Position numbers and translations under genes: made by a program. A stretch of 64,000 bases of DNA from Gordius sp. MW1 (lineage: Eukaryota > Nematomorpha > Gordioida > Gordea > Gordiidae): NCBI GenBank assembly GCA_964036665.1, contig OZ038532.1:19061037-19125036 (forward strand). Direction: 5' to 3'. Below, piece by piece: positions 25,450 to 36,913 of the stretch. Every line of letters begins with the position of its first letter. The stretch's first letter is position 1. The notes under the pieces are model-generated. The model saw only the letters and a program-made list of their open reading frames with translations. It was not told the DNA's origin and searched no databases.

Positions 25450-25902
25450 TTGTACACTTTTGGCGACACATCAACCGTCCTTTCGGACTGTTTTGTTACC
25501 GACTAGCGAACAATATTTCAAGCGCCTACTCGAAGTTGCTTTAAACCCCAAAACGTTGGTCAAGAACCGCGCACGACACGAGGCATTGACGCTCGTTATA
25601 TCAAAAAGGTGATCGAAACGCGAGCGCGTAAGAAATGTCAACTAGCTAAACGCTTGTCCCGAGCCTTGTAAAGGGCAAAGCATATGAGCACGGTTTTTAA
25701 CTTGCATGGTGCGCTCGTGCATAGCTTCAAGAAATATGTGGTTGCCCCGAACGTAAAGGAGGAGCGCGCGCCGCTCCAAGCGTAACAAAAGCGTCTAGGA
25801 GAAGCCAGAAAAGTAACAGAACGGCCAGGGTTGATAGAAAAAAGAAGGGGAGGAAGGGTGGAAAGAAGGTAGCTACTTCTTTCGGGAAATGAAGTCGATA
25901 GA
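25450..25902 (+). pseudogene. FTSJ3 last-exon pseudogene
   Basis: Collinear with exon 10 of the intact gene: GTACACTTTTGGCGACA, the DWFVTDE region, ARPIKKV, and the basic tail ending in TCTTTCGGGAAATGAAGTCG. The upstream intron end (25265-25440) is duplicated too, so this is segmental duplication and not a retrocopy. Broken by an in-frame TAG shortly after the acceptor (GACTAGCG where the gene has GACGAGCG), a later stop in place of a Cys/His codon, frameshifts, and a loss of over 100 bp in the middle of the exon. The hAT element at 25917 sits just downstream of its stop. Confidence 0.93.
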
Positions 25903-25916
25903 ATAAAAGTTCTTCC

Positions 25917-26353
25917 CAGGGGTTTGAACCCGCCCAAAATAAAATCGGGTTCGTGTTCGGGTTCGTGTCCAGTTTAAGGAATTGGGTTCGGGTTCGTGTT
26001 TGGTTAAGGAATTGGGTTCGGGTTCGGGTACAGCTTCGGGTTCAAGAAATTGTATTATATCAATTATATAATACTTACAAATAATTCTTGAGATAATTAG
26101 TATCGATTAATGAATGAAAAATGCCGGAAACATAAAAATATTGAAATTACAATCGTATGGTTCTCGTTACATTGTCATGGTAGAGAAAACTGAGATATTC
26201 AATTCACAATATATTTTTGAATTAAAAACCCGAACCCTTTTTTGTATTTATCGGGTTCGGGTTTTGAGGGTATTTTTAAAAATGGGTTCGGGTTTGGGTT
26301 CGGGTTCTGTAAAACATCGGGTTTTACCCGGTTCGGGTTCGGGACAAACCCTG
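25917..26353 (-). mobile_element. hAT MITE related to hAT element 1
   Basis: Ends CAGGGGTTTGAACCC / GGGACAAACCCTG with a perfect 8-bp duplication GTTCTTCC (25909-25916 and 26354-26361). Flanked inside by (GGGTTC)n arrays. Its interior (26100-26240) is the inverted counterpart of 21070-21210 of hAT element 1. A 437-bp deletion derivative, inserted after or into the FTSJ3 duplicate. Confidence 0.92.
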
Positions 26354-26539
26354 GTTCTTCCCCCTTCGTTATAACGTCGGTATAAAGATCGTCTTTGTGA
26401 ACCTTGTTATTATGATTCAATGTAGAATGTCTTTTAAAATGTAACAATTAAAGTGTTTAATGTGTTGTCACTAAACTTGATGATAAAACTCCTAAGTTCT
26501 ATTTGGGGCATGCAGAGCATATGTCATCACACTCTCATA

Positions 26540-28038
26540 AAAAAAAAAAAAAAAGAATTTATTAACGAGACTTAGTTTCTTCCTCTTAAATTGAACAAAT
26601 TATTTTTTCAATGACAAATTTATTATATATGGATTTTTTATGTTATACCGATCTTCATGCTTTGTTCTCGGACGTAATTCAATTTTTTCGATTAAGAAAC
26701 GTGGATGATCAAACGAACTTGTTATTGATAAATAGATTTTTTAAATTATTAGTTGGGTATTAATTGTAACAAGTTTTAACTTAGATATTAAATTGAAGAG
26801 GAAGTCAACGCAGCAACTCTAATAAGGTGGTAAAATACTTTTTGTAATTTGCTATCATGTATCAAAATTTCGCCTTTTTATAACAAATTAATCAGCTACG
26901 CAGATGACCTTTCTCGATTTCTTCACTGTAATCTTCGTACAATTTTGTCGTTCTTTAATTGTCCATGAGCTATTCATTTTTAGATACATTTTTGTTGTGT
27001 AAGTCGGCCTTTTAAATCCCTTTTGATAGACTCGCTAACCCTAATGCACGCTGTCCTCAAGCGGTCTTTTATTATATCCCCATTAAACACTTTTCTTTAA
27101 TTAAACTACTCAGTTTATAACTTCGGGCTTTTGGATATTCGGAGTCACACTTGCGATTGGGGCACCAATCTCAATTTTGGGAAATGGCTATCTTAGGCTT
27201 GTGGGCGCTTCGAGAGGATAGGATTTTATTTGATATCTTTTAGAGATTTCGGCTCAATGACTGCGAGTTTTATTTCTCCAAATACGATATTATCATTACC
27301 CGGGTGAAGGATGCACAAGGGACATGGGGAGGGGGTTTAAATGTGAATAATATCAACACGTTTCGTGGCAAATAAAAACGTTATCACTGTACATGGTTAC
27401 GTCTTAACACTTCAGTGAAATATTCGATAAGGGAAATATTCCCCCAAAACTATAAAAGGAATTCTGTGGGAAGTAGTGGGTAAAATAAAATTGCGAAATC
27501 CCGAAAACGTTCTGATTTTCTTTAATTACCACTGGTCTTTCCTTCACCCTGGCAGTGTTCCAATATCGAAACTCCTTTTGTTTATCTGACCAATTTTTTT
27601 TCGCCAAGTTTTTATTAAAACCCCTCGCTTTCAAGGATTCTAGATTTTTCTGTTGACAGTTTTACTTGTCTGCTCTGTTTCTCGTGTCAACTCTTTATTT
27701 ATCGCCTGTCAATTCCAAGAATTCGGGTCCTCTTTGCTCTGTTTCCCGGGCCATTTTTTATTTATCGCCTGTCAGTTTCAAGGAACCTTACTTTTTCGAT
27801 AACCTTCCTACGTCCTTAGCCCACTTTTCGGAACTAAGCCCACCGCATCCCCTTCTTTTACGAGCATTCCTTATAAGAGGTACAGTCCTGGCTTAGTCGT
27901 TATTGCATATATGACACTCATGAATTCTCGAATTTGTTAAACATAAACAATCGTGGTTCTTGCACTTTAACGCCCTAAACCATCACGTTAGACCCCTTTC
28001 CTACTGTTAGACATATTCTATAAATCATCTACAATGCT
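26540..28038. other. Copy B spacer, no gene assigned
   Basis: The left part is duplicate flank. Around 27165-27185 the minus strand reads TTGGTGCCCCAATCG, which resembles an LTR-retrotransposon primer-binding site, but no LTR pair or gag is visible. At 27665-27785 a 65-bp unit (GCTCTGTTTC...TTTATTTATCGCCTGTCA) is repeated twice. Short ORFs on both strands are unrecognised. Confidence 0.4.
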
Positions 28039-28046
28039 TGAATGGG

Positions 28047-28216
28047 CATGGACATAGCCAGGTTTTGGATTAGAGGGGGGGGGGCGAAACGTTTAAAAGT
28101 TCAATTAGGGAGGGGTTAAACATAAAATTTTATAATTTTTAAGGGTTTTTGCATTGAAAAATTTGTTTTTGTCATTTAGGGAGGGGGCGACCGCCCCCCC
28201 CCCGGCTACGCCCATG
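28047..28216. mobile_element. hAT-like MITE, GGGCGTAGCCAGG family
   Basis: CATGGACATAGCCAGG at the left and CCCGGCTACGCCCATG at the right, with an exact 8-bp duplication TGAATGGG (28039-28046 and 28217-28224). Confidence 0.88.
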
Positions 28217-28603
28217 TGAATGGGGAAAATTATTGGTGTTTAACTTACCAGAGACCAATTCATATAATATTGAATCTTTGTTAATTTCTTTTGGATAGTT
28301 CCGCGTCATTCTAATTGTTTCAAAATTTAAATATAAGCTAAATATATTCCTAAATTAACTAACTTCTGTTCTTGCAATGCATATCAGTGTTGAAAAGAAT
28401 CGTTCATTCGTAATTCCAGGATGCGTTTTAGAACCAAGTTTATTATTCTAATTTGATCATATGATATATAATATATATATGTGCACAAGGAATATCGAAC
28501 TAAACAAATTAATAATAACGTGTATAACACAAATTATAAAACATAACATAAAGTACAATCATACCATTTCCCCTCGCCGTCTATAAGACCTAAATTTCTT
28601 CTA

Positions 28604-29641
28604 TCACCCAGCTCGGGTGTTTTCTATTCCTTGTAGATGACATTCTGAATCTTCCACGTTAGAGGTCGGAGTTGATGCGCTATCGTCATAACTATCTTCC
28701 GTTTCCTCGGGCCTGTTGGTATCCATAGCACTCGAACGATCTCTCAACAGATCGCTATGTTTCCGCATGTTTTTACTTAGTGTTTCCACTAAGTATGACC
28801 ATGGACCGTTGCGTTTTATTATCTTCCCCGTTCTCCAACCATTATTCACTTCGTTTTTCACCCATACTAATTGGCCAGGAATGAATTCTCTATTCTCCGT
28901 CTGCGCATCGTGTCTCTTTTCCTGTTCATCAATTTTTTGTTCCATGAATTTATTTTGAATTGGACGTACCCATCGAAGTTTTTCTTCCAATTAACGCCTT
29001 TGATGGTGACCTTCCGGTAGACGAATGTTCGCTGATGCGATAACTGGTGAGAACCTCTATCATACATTCATCCGGATCAGTATTGTATTCGCGTGCGGCA
29101 GCATAGCGAGATTTCAAAGTCCTAATGGCTCTTTCGACAAGACTATTGGTTTTGGGATGATATGGAGTTGCTTTAATATGCTTTGGTATTTATCGCAAAA
29201 ACACTTCATTTACAAGCTTCGAAACTGCGGCCCGTTGTCTGTCACTATTTGCTTAGGAACTCCCCACCTAGCAAACCAATCTCGAAGTTTCTTCAACGTA
29301 ACTTCAATTGTCGAACTTCGCAGTAACGCAGATTCGATCCATTTGGAATAAGAATCTATCGCCACCAGCCAATAATAACCATCCACTGGCCCCGCATAAT
29401 CTATGTGTATCTTTTCCCTTGGATTTTCTGTTATGTTCCAGGAATAAAAGGGAAAGGTCGATTACATCTATTATTCTGACACCCAACACATGTCCGAACC
29501 TGTATTTCGATATCCTTATCCAAGTGTGGCCAATACACCTATAACCTGGCGATGATTTTCATTGAGTTAATCCCTGGATGACCCCTATGAATAATAGTAA
29601 AAACTTGTTGTCTAAGCCGCGTTGGAACAACTATCAATCCG
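28604..29641 (-). pseudogene. Gypsy integrase, broken
   Basis: In shifting frames from 29640 downward: the HHCC zinc region (HRGHPGINSMKIIARL ... VRTCVGC), the DDE core with HIDYAGPVDGYYW and VTDNGPQF, and the C-terminal part (FIPGQLVWVKN...GPWSYLVE...RKHSDLLRD, open at 28604-28990). Frameshifts and stops interrupt it. In an intact element it would insert cDNA into the genome. Confidence 0.85.
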
Positions 29642-30448
29642 TTAATGTAAATCACTCCCTTGTCTTGTTGCATTTGTAGCACACAGCATTGAATGCAGGG
29701 CAACGATATTTTGATGCACCTTTTGGCATCTAAAGCACTTTGATGTTGTACCGTATACTTTCTTTGTATGATCGGGCTGTTGAATATGAGTGAATGTTTT
29801 ATGTTTCATTTTATAAAGCATTTCATCTTTTTCTTCTTGTGTTTCCATTTTAATTTTATCGAGCATTTCATCTTTTTCATCTTTTGTTTCCATTTCCGCC
29901 CTCTCCATTGTAATTGCCATGTTAACTATTCTATCCAAGTTTAAAGGATTTCCATGTTCGTCTAAAGTATCAGGATACTTTCTGCGTAGTTCCAATTCCA
30001 ACCTTTTCAATTTGCATGCATATATGAAATGGTCTCGGCAACGTTCGTCAATATCCAATTTATACTTGCTAATACAAGTTTTTATTTTTTTTATCAATTC
30101 TAATATACTTTCACCGATTTGTCTTGTAATGCTCAATAGGTCAAATCTTGATGCGAATACAGTTTGGGGGGGGGGGGGGGGGAGGGGTTGCTATTTCTGA
30201 TATAATAATTTCTCAATATCTTTCCACTTGGCATCTTTCAATGAAGCGGGATATAATAGTTGTCTTAATTCTTTAATAATTTCCAGCCCTATGAAAGCAA
30301 GCACAACTTTTTTCTTTATTATATGTCTGGGCTCAATTCCTTTAATTTCTAAAATCGATTCCACATTGAATAAGTCATCTATGGAATGTAAATCCGGATT
30401 GAAACTAGCTAAATGGATTTTAGCTAGTAAGGATTCCTCCATAATCAA
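29642..30448 (-). pseudogene. Gypsy Gag, broken
   Basis: Two open pieces on the minus strand, 30191-30448 (starts MIMEESLLAKI) and 29642-30136 (GESILELIKKIKTC...DERCRDHFIYACK, ending near a CFRC knuckle), separated by an uninterrupted poly-G tract of about 18 bases (30166-30183). The second knuckle CYKCNK is present only in another frame. The middle carries an expanded Lys/Glu/Met repeat (ETKDEKDEMLDKIKM / ETQEEKDEMLYKMKH). Confidence 0.8.
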
Positions 30449-32299
30449 TATTTCCTAAAATCAATTTATTTATGTACTTGTTCTTTTATCCTAGTCGCCA
30501 CTGAAAAGAATCGTTTATTCGTAATTCCAGGATGTGTTTTAGAACCAAGTTTATTATTCTAATTTCATCATATGATATATAATATATATATGTATATGTG
30601 CACAAGGAATATCGAACTAAACGAAATTAATAAAAACGTGTATAACACAAATTAAAAAACATAATTAAAGTACAATCGTAACAAGTGTCAAGGTTCAACA
30701 AGAAAAATCAACCGGCAAACGGTTGGCAGGTTTTGGTAGAGTTTATCGCGCGAATCTATTTTTAATTTTATCCCTATACGTCAAGCTTTTGGCACTTTTG
30801 CTGTCAAAGTTGCTAAAAACGGCGATTTTGTGTTTTTCAAACGTCAATAACTTGTAATATAATCGGTAAAATTTAATTGTAATAAATTTGATTTATAAAT
30901 AAATTATCTTTAGATTTATTTAAAAGAATCTGCGAATTTAGACAACCGTATATTTCTAACGTTGATTTAAGATTTGTTTTAAAAATTACTTTCTACTTAC
31001 TGGTTAATCATCAAAGCATGTAATAAAAGCGATACTAATTAAACCTTAAAAACGAGTTAGGGCTTAATAAGCAGAATTAGATTCACTAACTATTACATCA
31101 CGCGATTCAATTATTCCGTCTCTATTTGCGATTCAAGACACGCTTTACTGCTATTTTATAAATAGCCAGTGTTCTTAAGACAGGCTTTTTAACATTTAAA
31201 AGATTAAAGCCTACCGTAGGAATTATTCAATAAAATTAAAAATAATATATACGATTACATCTTAATATTTACTCAAAAATAACCTTATTAAATTTGCATA
31301 CAGAACTGCCTCTGAAATAAATCTTTGTCAAAACTATGTTGAGTATATTAATTTCTATGAATATATTTGTCCAAGGAGTGCCCATATATTTTTATTTTCT
31401 TCACTTTGTGTATGTTATATCTCTGAGAGGAATTTCAAAAACACTTTCAGCTTTACCTAGCTTATTTTTTCAAAAGTATTCACTTCGAACGCCGAGCCAT
31501 TTCTTATGGTGATGATATATTTTAGAGAGTACAATAAGTAAATGTCCAACATGCTAAAGTGTTTAAAGTAATAAATTAGTAACAATTTATCAAGCTGATA
31601 AGTATAATTTGTTTTTATTTTAAAAGATTAGTAAATACATATATAACACCCCTAATAACCGACCTTTTTTACTATCTTGTCATATAGCACGGATCTCTAT
31701 CCCACAATGTTTGACCTGCAACAAGGCGATTTTTGCCAATTTTATTTATTTTTTTATTAGAATGCTTTTATTAGGTAAAATAGATCCACAAAATATACAA
31801 TAAACGAGCAAAAAATATTATAAAGTCTACTCCAACAAGGTTAATGTATCAGATATAATTAATAATTATGTATGCTATGCAATCGCCAGGAATACTATCA
31901 TAATGTAGATATAAAAGGCATAAAAAACATATTTTCTTATTTTTGTGTTGGCTTAAAATTAAGACCATGCAGACATTATAAATCATCTTGTGTAAAATTT
32001 CGAATCTGGTTCATTAGGCGATTTTTCAGTTCGCGATCATTGAACACGTGACTGCAACATAATCATTATGCAAATTAAAAATTAAAATAATATAGTATAA
32101 ATATGATATAATACCATAAATATAATACAATAAAATAAATATTATACAACAGATTAAATACAATACAATATAATATATATTACATTATACAATTAATATA
32201 ACCCTAACCCTAATTGGTTGTCGCCTAACAGGTCAATCGTCTAATGTACAGAAGCGAAAATTTCGTCTTCGCCGTACCAAGTCAAACGTTATAAAGACA

Positions 32300-32430
32300 C
32301 TAAATATAAAAATAACTAAAAATAACTAATATCAACTAAAAATAACTAAAAATAACTGAAAATAACTAATAATAACTAAAAATAACTAAAAATAACTAAT
32401 AATAACTAAAAATAACTAAAAACACCTATT
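32300..32430. repeat. AAATAACTAA decamer array
   Basis: About eleven near-perfect copies of AAATAACTAA in tandem. Confidence 0.9.
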
Positions 32431-32435
32431 GTAAT

Positions 32436-32640
32436 ATGAATCACGTTCATTTTACTCTATCCCAAAAAAGAAAACCAATTTTAGTTTATCAAAATTATCA
32501 TTATATAAACGTCAATAATGGCACAGATACAAAATCTTACTACAGATGTAGAGTAAAGGATTATGGTGGCAGAGGTTTCTATTCAGATGCAAGGTTTACA
32601 ATGACACGTGCACATGACAATCTCCCACATATAAGTATTT
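32436..32640 (+). pseudogene. FLYWCH-type zinc-finger fragment
   Basis: ATG at 32436. The peptide has the FLYWCH layout: F(T)LSQKRKPILVYQNYHYI, then YYRCRVKDYGGRGFYS, then an A-H-D-N-L-P-H tail. The first Cys of the zinc site is present, but the second Cys and the HxH pair are altered, so the finger is probably not functional. A donor-like gtattt follows the ATA codon near 32634. Lies directly after the decamer array. Confidence 0.6.
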
Positions 32641-32700
32641 TATTATTAATTTACATATTATATTATAGAGTACCCTAATTATGGATTGATACCTTCAGAT

Positions 32701-33271
32701 CTACCTATATCCCATTTGAGTAATTTAATTTAAAAATTTATATCATCATTTCTATAGACAGTGGATCTATACAACCATCCCACGTAAATTATGAAACAAA
32801 TCTACCTATATCCCATTTGAGTAATTTAATTTAAAAACTTATATCATCATTTCTATAGACAGTGGATCTATACAACCATCCCATGTAAATGATGCAACAA
32901 ATCTACCTATATCCCATTTGAGTAATTTAATTTAAAAACTTATATCATCATTTCTATAGACAGTGGATCTATACAACCATCCCACGTAAATGATGAAACA
33001 AATCTACCTATATCCCATTTGAGTAATTTAATTTAAAAACTTATATCATCATTTCTATAGACAGTGGATCTATACAATCATCTTACTTAAATGATGCAAC
33101 AAATCTACCTATATCCCAATTGAGTAATTTAATTTAAAAACTTATATCATCATTTCTATAGACAGTCGATCTATACAATCATCTTACTTAAATCATGCAA
33201 CAAATCTACCTATATCCCAGAGTAATTTAATTTAAAAACTTATATCATAATTTCTATTGACAGTGTATCCG
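32701..33271. repeat. Minisatellite, 101-bp unit, about 5.6 copies
   Basis: CTACCTATATCCC starts at 32701, 32802, 32903, 33004, 33105 and 33206: a constant 101-bp period. Units contain GAGTAATTTAATTTAAAAA and AGACAGTGGATCTATACAA and are more than 90 percent alike. The last unit has a small deletion and fades out. Confidence 0.95.
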
Positions 33272-34017
33272 TTTATATGTATTTACAATCTCATGAATCA
33301 ATTACAACCATATAAATAAAATTTATTTCTAGTTTTTTATAAATTTTTATAGTAAGGTGTGTTTTTCATCTTAATTATTAATCAAAATCTTATTAATAAA
33401 TATTGCCAATTCTAGTTTAGGTTTAAGAAAATCAAATATCACTATCTTCAGGATCTATTTGTAAAAAGAAATTAATAAAATAATTGTCTGTAAAATAAAT
33501 GTCGCTTGCTTATTATGATTAGTCCTTGAAATAAAACTAAAAGATCATTTGATAATGTTTATTTACAAACATAAACAATAAAATCTCAAAATAAAATTTA
33601 TATGCCCCGTAATAAAAAAAGATCTCTCTATATTTTTAATAAAACTTTAACAGACTAAATATTTACAATTCTTAACCTTAACACTACATTTCCAATTCAA
33701 TCAAAAATTATATATAAGCCAATATAAAATTTTTATCATATAAACTTTACTAATTTAAATAAACTAATACAATTAGAGTTAGGCAATTATAATTAAAATA
33801 ATTTTTTATGCAAATAATTTGTATTATAATATCCTTGCACCCTTTTTTTATATAATACCTTTTATACTAAAGTATTGTCTATTATTTTATCTTTATTTTT
33901 ATATTTTAAATATGTACCTAAATGCGGTACTATGAAACGTTTGACTTTATAACGTTTGACCCGGATTCGTAAAATTTGAATATTAACAAAATATTTGAAA
34001 TCGTAATACTAATTAAA

Positions 34018-34543
34018 ATGGAGAAAAAAACAATTTATACTCCAGATGCTCCTAAACCTGTTGGAGCCTACAAGTATCAATTATTGTTTAGATGCTAAAT
34101 AGAAAAGGCAAGGAATTGTCGCAAATAATATTTTGTATATCTCTGGGCAAATTGCTATTGATCCTAAAACCTCAGGTATGATATCAGGCGAAATTAATGA
34201 TGAAACGAGACAAGTAAAATAACAATGCACAAATAACATATTATAAGGTTATGGATAATATTAAAGCAATTTTGAATGCTGCAAATTCAGATTTTGATCA
34301 CGGTATTCTATAACCTTAATATTAATTACTTAATTGAAGTGCTAAAAACAACAATTTTTTTGGCCAATATTGCTGATTTGGCTGAAGTGGACGAAATATA
34401 CAAATCATGTATTTACATAACTTAAAAAAGTTTATTTGATAGATTTTACAACTGATAATTACCCTGCAAGAGCTGCCTTTCAAGTTGTAGCTCTTCCAAA
34501 AAATGCGAAAATTGAAATTGAAATCACTGCATTAGTCAAATAA
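34018..34543 (+). CDS. RidA (UK114/YjgF) imine deaminase, paralogue 2, five exons
   Basis: Exons 34018-34073, 34108-34213, 34248-34302, 34340-34408, 34443-34543; introns of 34, 34, 37 and 34 bp at the same places and phases as paralogue 1. The sum is 387 nt, 128 aa. Reads MEKKTIYTPDAPKPVGAYKQG, ISGQIAIDP, LKTTIFLANI, YFTTDNYPARAAFQV with Arg105, and KIEIEITALVK with Glu120. Product as for paralogue 1. This copy is closer to typical RidA at several sites (PDAPKPVGAY; Glu-Ile-Glu). Equal exon lengths, no stops and intact signature residues despite diverged introns suggest both copies stayed under selection. The insert at 31996-33961 ends about 55 bp upstream of the ATG, so this gene has a different promoter context from paralogue 1. 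Confidence 0.93.
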
Positions 34544-34991
34544 ATTAGGTCTGTTGGTTAAACTTAGGTTTTATAAATTTTTTGTGCATTGTATTTTTTG
34601 ATATTACTTTTACCTCAATGAAACTAATATACTTTAAATTTACTTAATAATTTTACTAATTCAATCCAGGTGTTTAATAGGAAATGGTAAATATTTTGTT
34701 GCACCTAACTATAAACTTAACTATGCAATATACACTTAACCCTATAACTTAATGTCTAAATGTAAATTTATTCCTTGTGTTTTTTTTATTTTTAAATCCA
34801 ACTAATTATGATAAATGACTAATTATTTTGTCTAGTTTTTAGCCTAAAACTACATTTTTAATAAGATTTTTAGCTTACAATATTCGGGGCTAACACATTC
34901 AACAATCATTTTATTAATTTGACCTAGTATTATGACTCAATCATTTAAATAATTTGTGCAATGTACAATGGTTTAAATAAATTAACAATAT

Positions 34992-35157
34992 TAATAAGCT
35001 TGTGCATAGCCAGGGGGGGCAGGGAAGGGTGGTTGCCCCCTCTAAATCCAAAAATTTGCTGAATTTAAATTATGGCTAAACTTTATAAAATTGATCATTT
35101 TGCCCCTCCCTGAATCAATTGTGCCCCCCCTCTAATCCCACTGCTGGCTAACCCATA
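34992..35157. mobile_element. hAT-like MITE, GGGCGTAGCCAGG family
   Basis: GTGCATAGCCAGGGGGGGC at the left, GCTGGCTAACCCATA at the right, poly-C blocks inside. Flanks ttaataag / ttaatgag match at seven of eight. It lies in the RidA-2 3' flank and is absent from copy A. Confidence 0.75.
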
Positions 35158-35295
35158 TTAATGAGCCCTTTGTTTTTATTGATAAATGTTATGAATGACT
35201 GATATGAAAATCATTAAGGCCATTCATTGCTGAATGCCAACATTGAATATTGTTTAAAAAGGCTTGGTTTAAATGTAGCAGCATGTGCAGTTTAT

Positions 35296-36913
35296 CTTTT
35301 ACAACTTATTCAAGTTATACACAGATTCTCATATCACTATTAACTCCCTAGGTACCTCTAACAGTTTGACTGAACAAATTTCGATAAAAGTTTTGGGAAG
35401 CATCTCAATATGCTCTTAGCCAAACAATCAAAAAAAATTAAACAAATATTGAATTATAGAGATGTTTGTTGTTGATTGTTAAATTATGTTTTTTTTGCAT
35501 AATTAAGAATTTAAAAAAAAATATTAAAATTAATAATATTAACCAGGGGCTTCGCCCCTGGTTGGAAGGGGGAGGGAGGTGCAGGAGGGAAGGGGGAACG
35601 AAACTCATCTATACTCCATATAAATGTAGCATATTTGCTATACTATTTATGGGCGAGAAAGATGGGAAGGGGCGAGAATGCCTAGGGGGGGGGGTATAAA
35701 ATGCAAAATGATTAGTTTTTTATTTTAACAAGATTTAAAAAGTTAAATTTTGTAAAACCTTCTATAAAACATTCACTAATACTTTATTTATTGAGGAATA
35801 GTTCTTCGTTCATTCATTCTTATTTATCAACTTCTAAATTAATCAAAATGACGAAAAAAATGCAAATAGAGGTATGACCTTAGAAGAGCCAATAGTCATC
35901 CTTCCAAAACGTACAACTTTCAATTTAGAGTTTTTTGATACTGTATAAATTTAAACAATTTGGTGTAGGCGACCCATAACTTGAATTATGACTATAGAAT
36001 CTATTCAAATCATGCGCATATGTATAGTAAAAAAAAGATATTAAAAAAACGAAAAATTTTCTAATCAGACCTTGTGGTCATTTTTTCCATTGGGCAGACG
36101 GCCACAAAGTTAATTATATTATAGAAAAAAATGCGATATACACTTTGGCCAGTGGTCATTTTTTCTAATGGTCAGCAGACAGCCAAATAACGGGACTAGC
36201 CTATAATTATAATCAAGAAAAAAAAATCGTTTTTAATCGCACTTTGGCCAGTGGTCATTTTTTCCATTAGTCAGCAGCCATAAAACTGTCAAAAACGATA
36301 TAAATACGTAAGAGACGAAAAAAAACTGGAAAGAAGCCGCATTAAAATTATCAATGGAGCTTGAACTCTTCATTCATAGACTTATTTGGTGTGATAAAAA
36401 TATAAGTTATTGCCATATTTTTTAGCAAAAAATCAAAAAAGATCGAAAATATTCCTTATTATTAGAGCACCACTTCCTATATGCCATTAAAATTTTCAGA
36501 CAAATGAAAAAAAATATTCAGATTTATAGCTTTCAAAATTAAATCAGTAAAGCTGACAACGTCTACCCAGTGTCGTATTGGTCACGTTCAACTTTATGGA
36601 AAATTTAAGGGCTTTAGAAGAGTACTCAAATTTAAAATTACCATTAATATTAAATTGCATAAACTTATGGTTGAGTATCCGTAAATATTGAATAAAAGAA
36701 GGCATGTTGAATTGATATTATAAATTTTTCAATTTTTGAAAGGGAATAATTCACGGATCAAGGTTGAGAAAGTAATGAAATTTTATCGATTTATCCTAAT
36801 CCAATCTTTTAAAATCAATTTAAAAAGTGTTTTTATCTTCAGTAGTTGAAAATAATTTCTAAAGTTAAGTCACACAGTTCATACTGGTACCTGCCATATA
36901 AAATTTGACCGAT
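35296..36913. other. No gene seen; weak tandem repeats
   Basis: Includes a GGGGCTTCGCCCC palindrome at 35545 and, at 36060-36290, three diverged copies of a 80-100-bp unit around GTGGTCATTTTTTCC and GGTCAGCAGACAGCC. Remaining sequence is AT-rich without a supported reading frame. Confidence 0.5.

Larger units (their letters stand above)
28391..30683 (-). mobile_element. Gypsy-type LTR retrotransposon, deleted (Gag joined to integrase)
   Basis: Two LTRs, 28391-28566 and 30502-30683, each starting TGAAAAGAATCG and ending in CA on the plus strand, with a 5-bp duplication AGTGT (28386-28390 and 30684-30688). On the minus strand the 5' LTR is followed by GTGGCGACTAGGAT, a primer-binding-site-like sequence, and a purine tract (CGAGGGGAAA) precedes the 3' LTR. 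Minus-strand order is Gag, then directly integrase. Protease, reverse transcriptase and RNase H are missing. LTRs differ at several positions, so the element is not recent. Confidence 0.92.
31996..33961. mobile_element. Insert in copy B with FLYWCH exon and minisatellite
   Basis: Relative to copy A, where TGTAAAATTT-GAATAC runs on into the RidA-1 leader, copy B is split by about 2 kb here. Near the insert's ends are the inverted motifs GTCAAACGTTATAAAGAC (32282) and GACTTTATAACGTTTGAC (33942). Inside are an AAATAACTAA decamer array (32300-32430), a FLYWCH-like exon and the 101-bp minisatellite. FLYWCH fingers are typical of MULE/Mutator-type transposases, so a decayed MULE is the best guess. 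No clean target duplication. Confidence 0.6.
25255..35295 (+). repeat. Segmental duplication, copy B
   Basis: Direct-orientation counterpart of 13450-20625 in the same order: FTSJ3 last exon, its 3' flank, the CACTAACTATTAC block, RidA, and the RidA 3' flank. It is longer (about 10 kb) because of private insertions: a hAT MITE (25917-26353), a hAT MITE (28047-28216), a Gypsy element (28391-30683) and a FLYWCH/minisatellite insert (about 32000-33960). Confidence 0.85.

Noticed and set aside
27110..27900. An LTR retrotransposon based on a TTGGTGCCCC site
   Set aside because: No second LTR, no gag or pol, and the 12-mer is palindromic and may occur by chance.
32701..33271. CRISPR array
   Set aside because: A constant 101-bp period with no unique spacers, in a eukaryotic context; this is a minisatellite.
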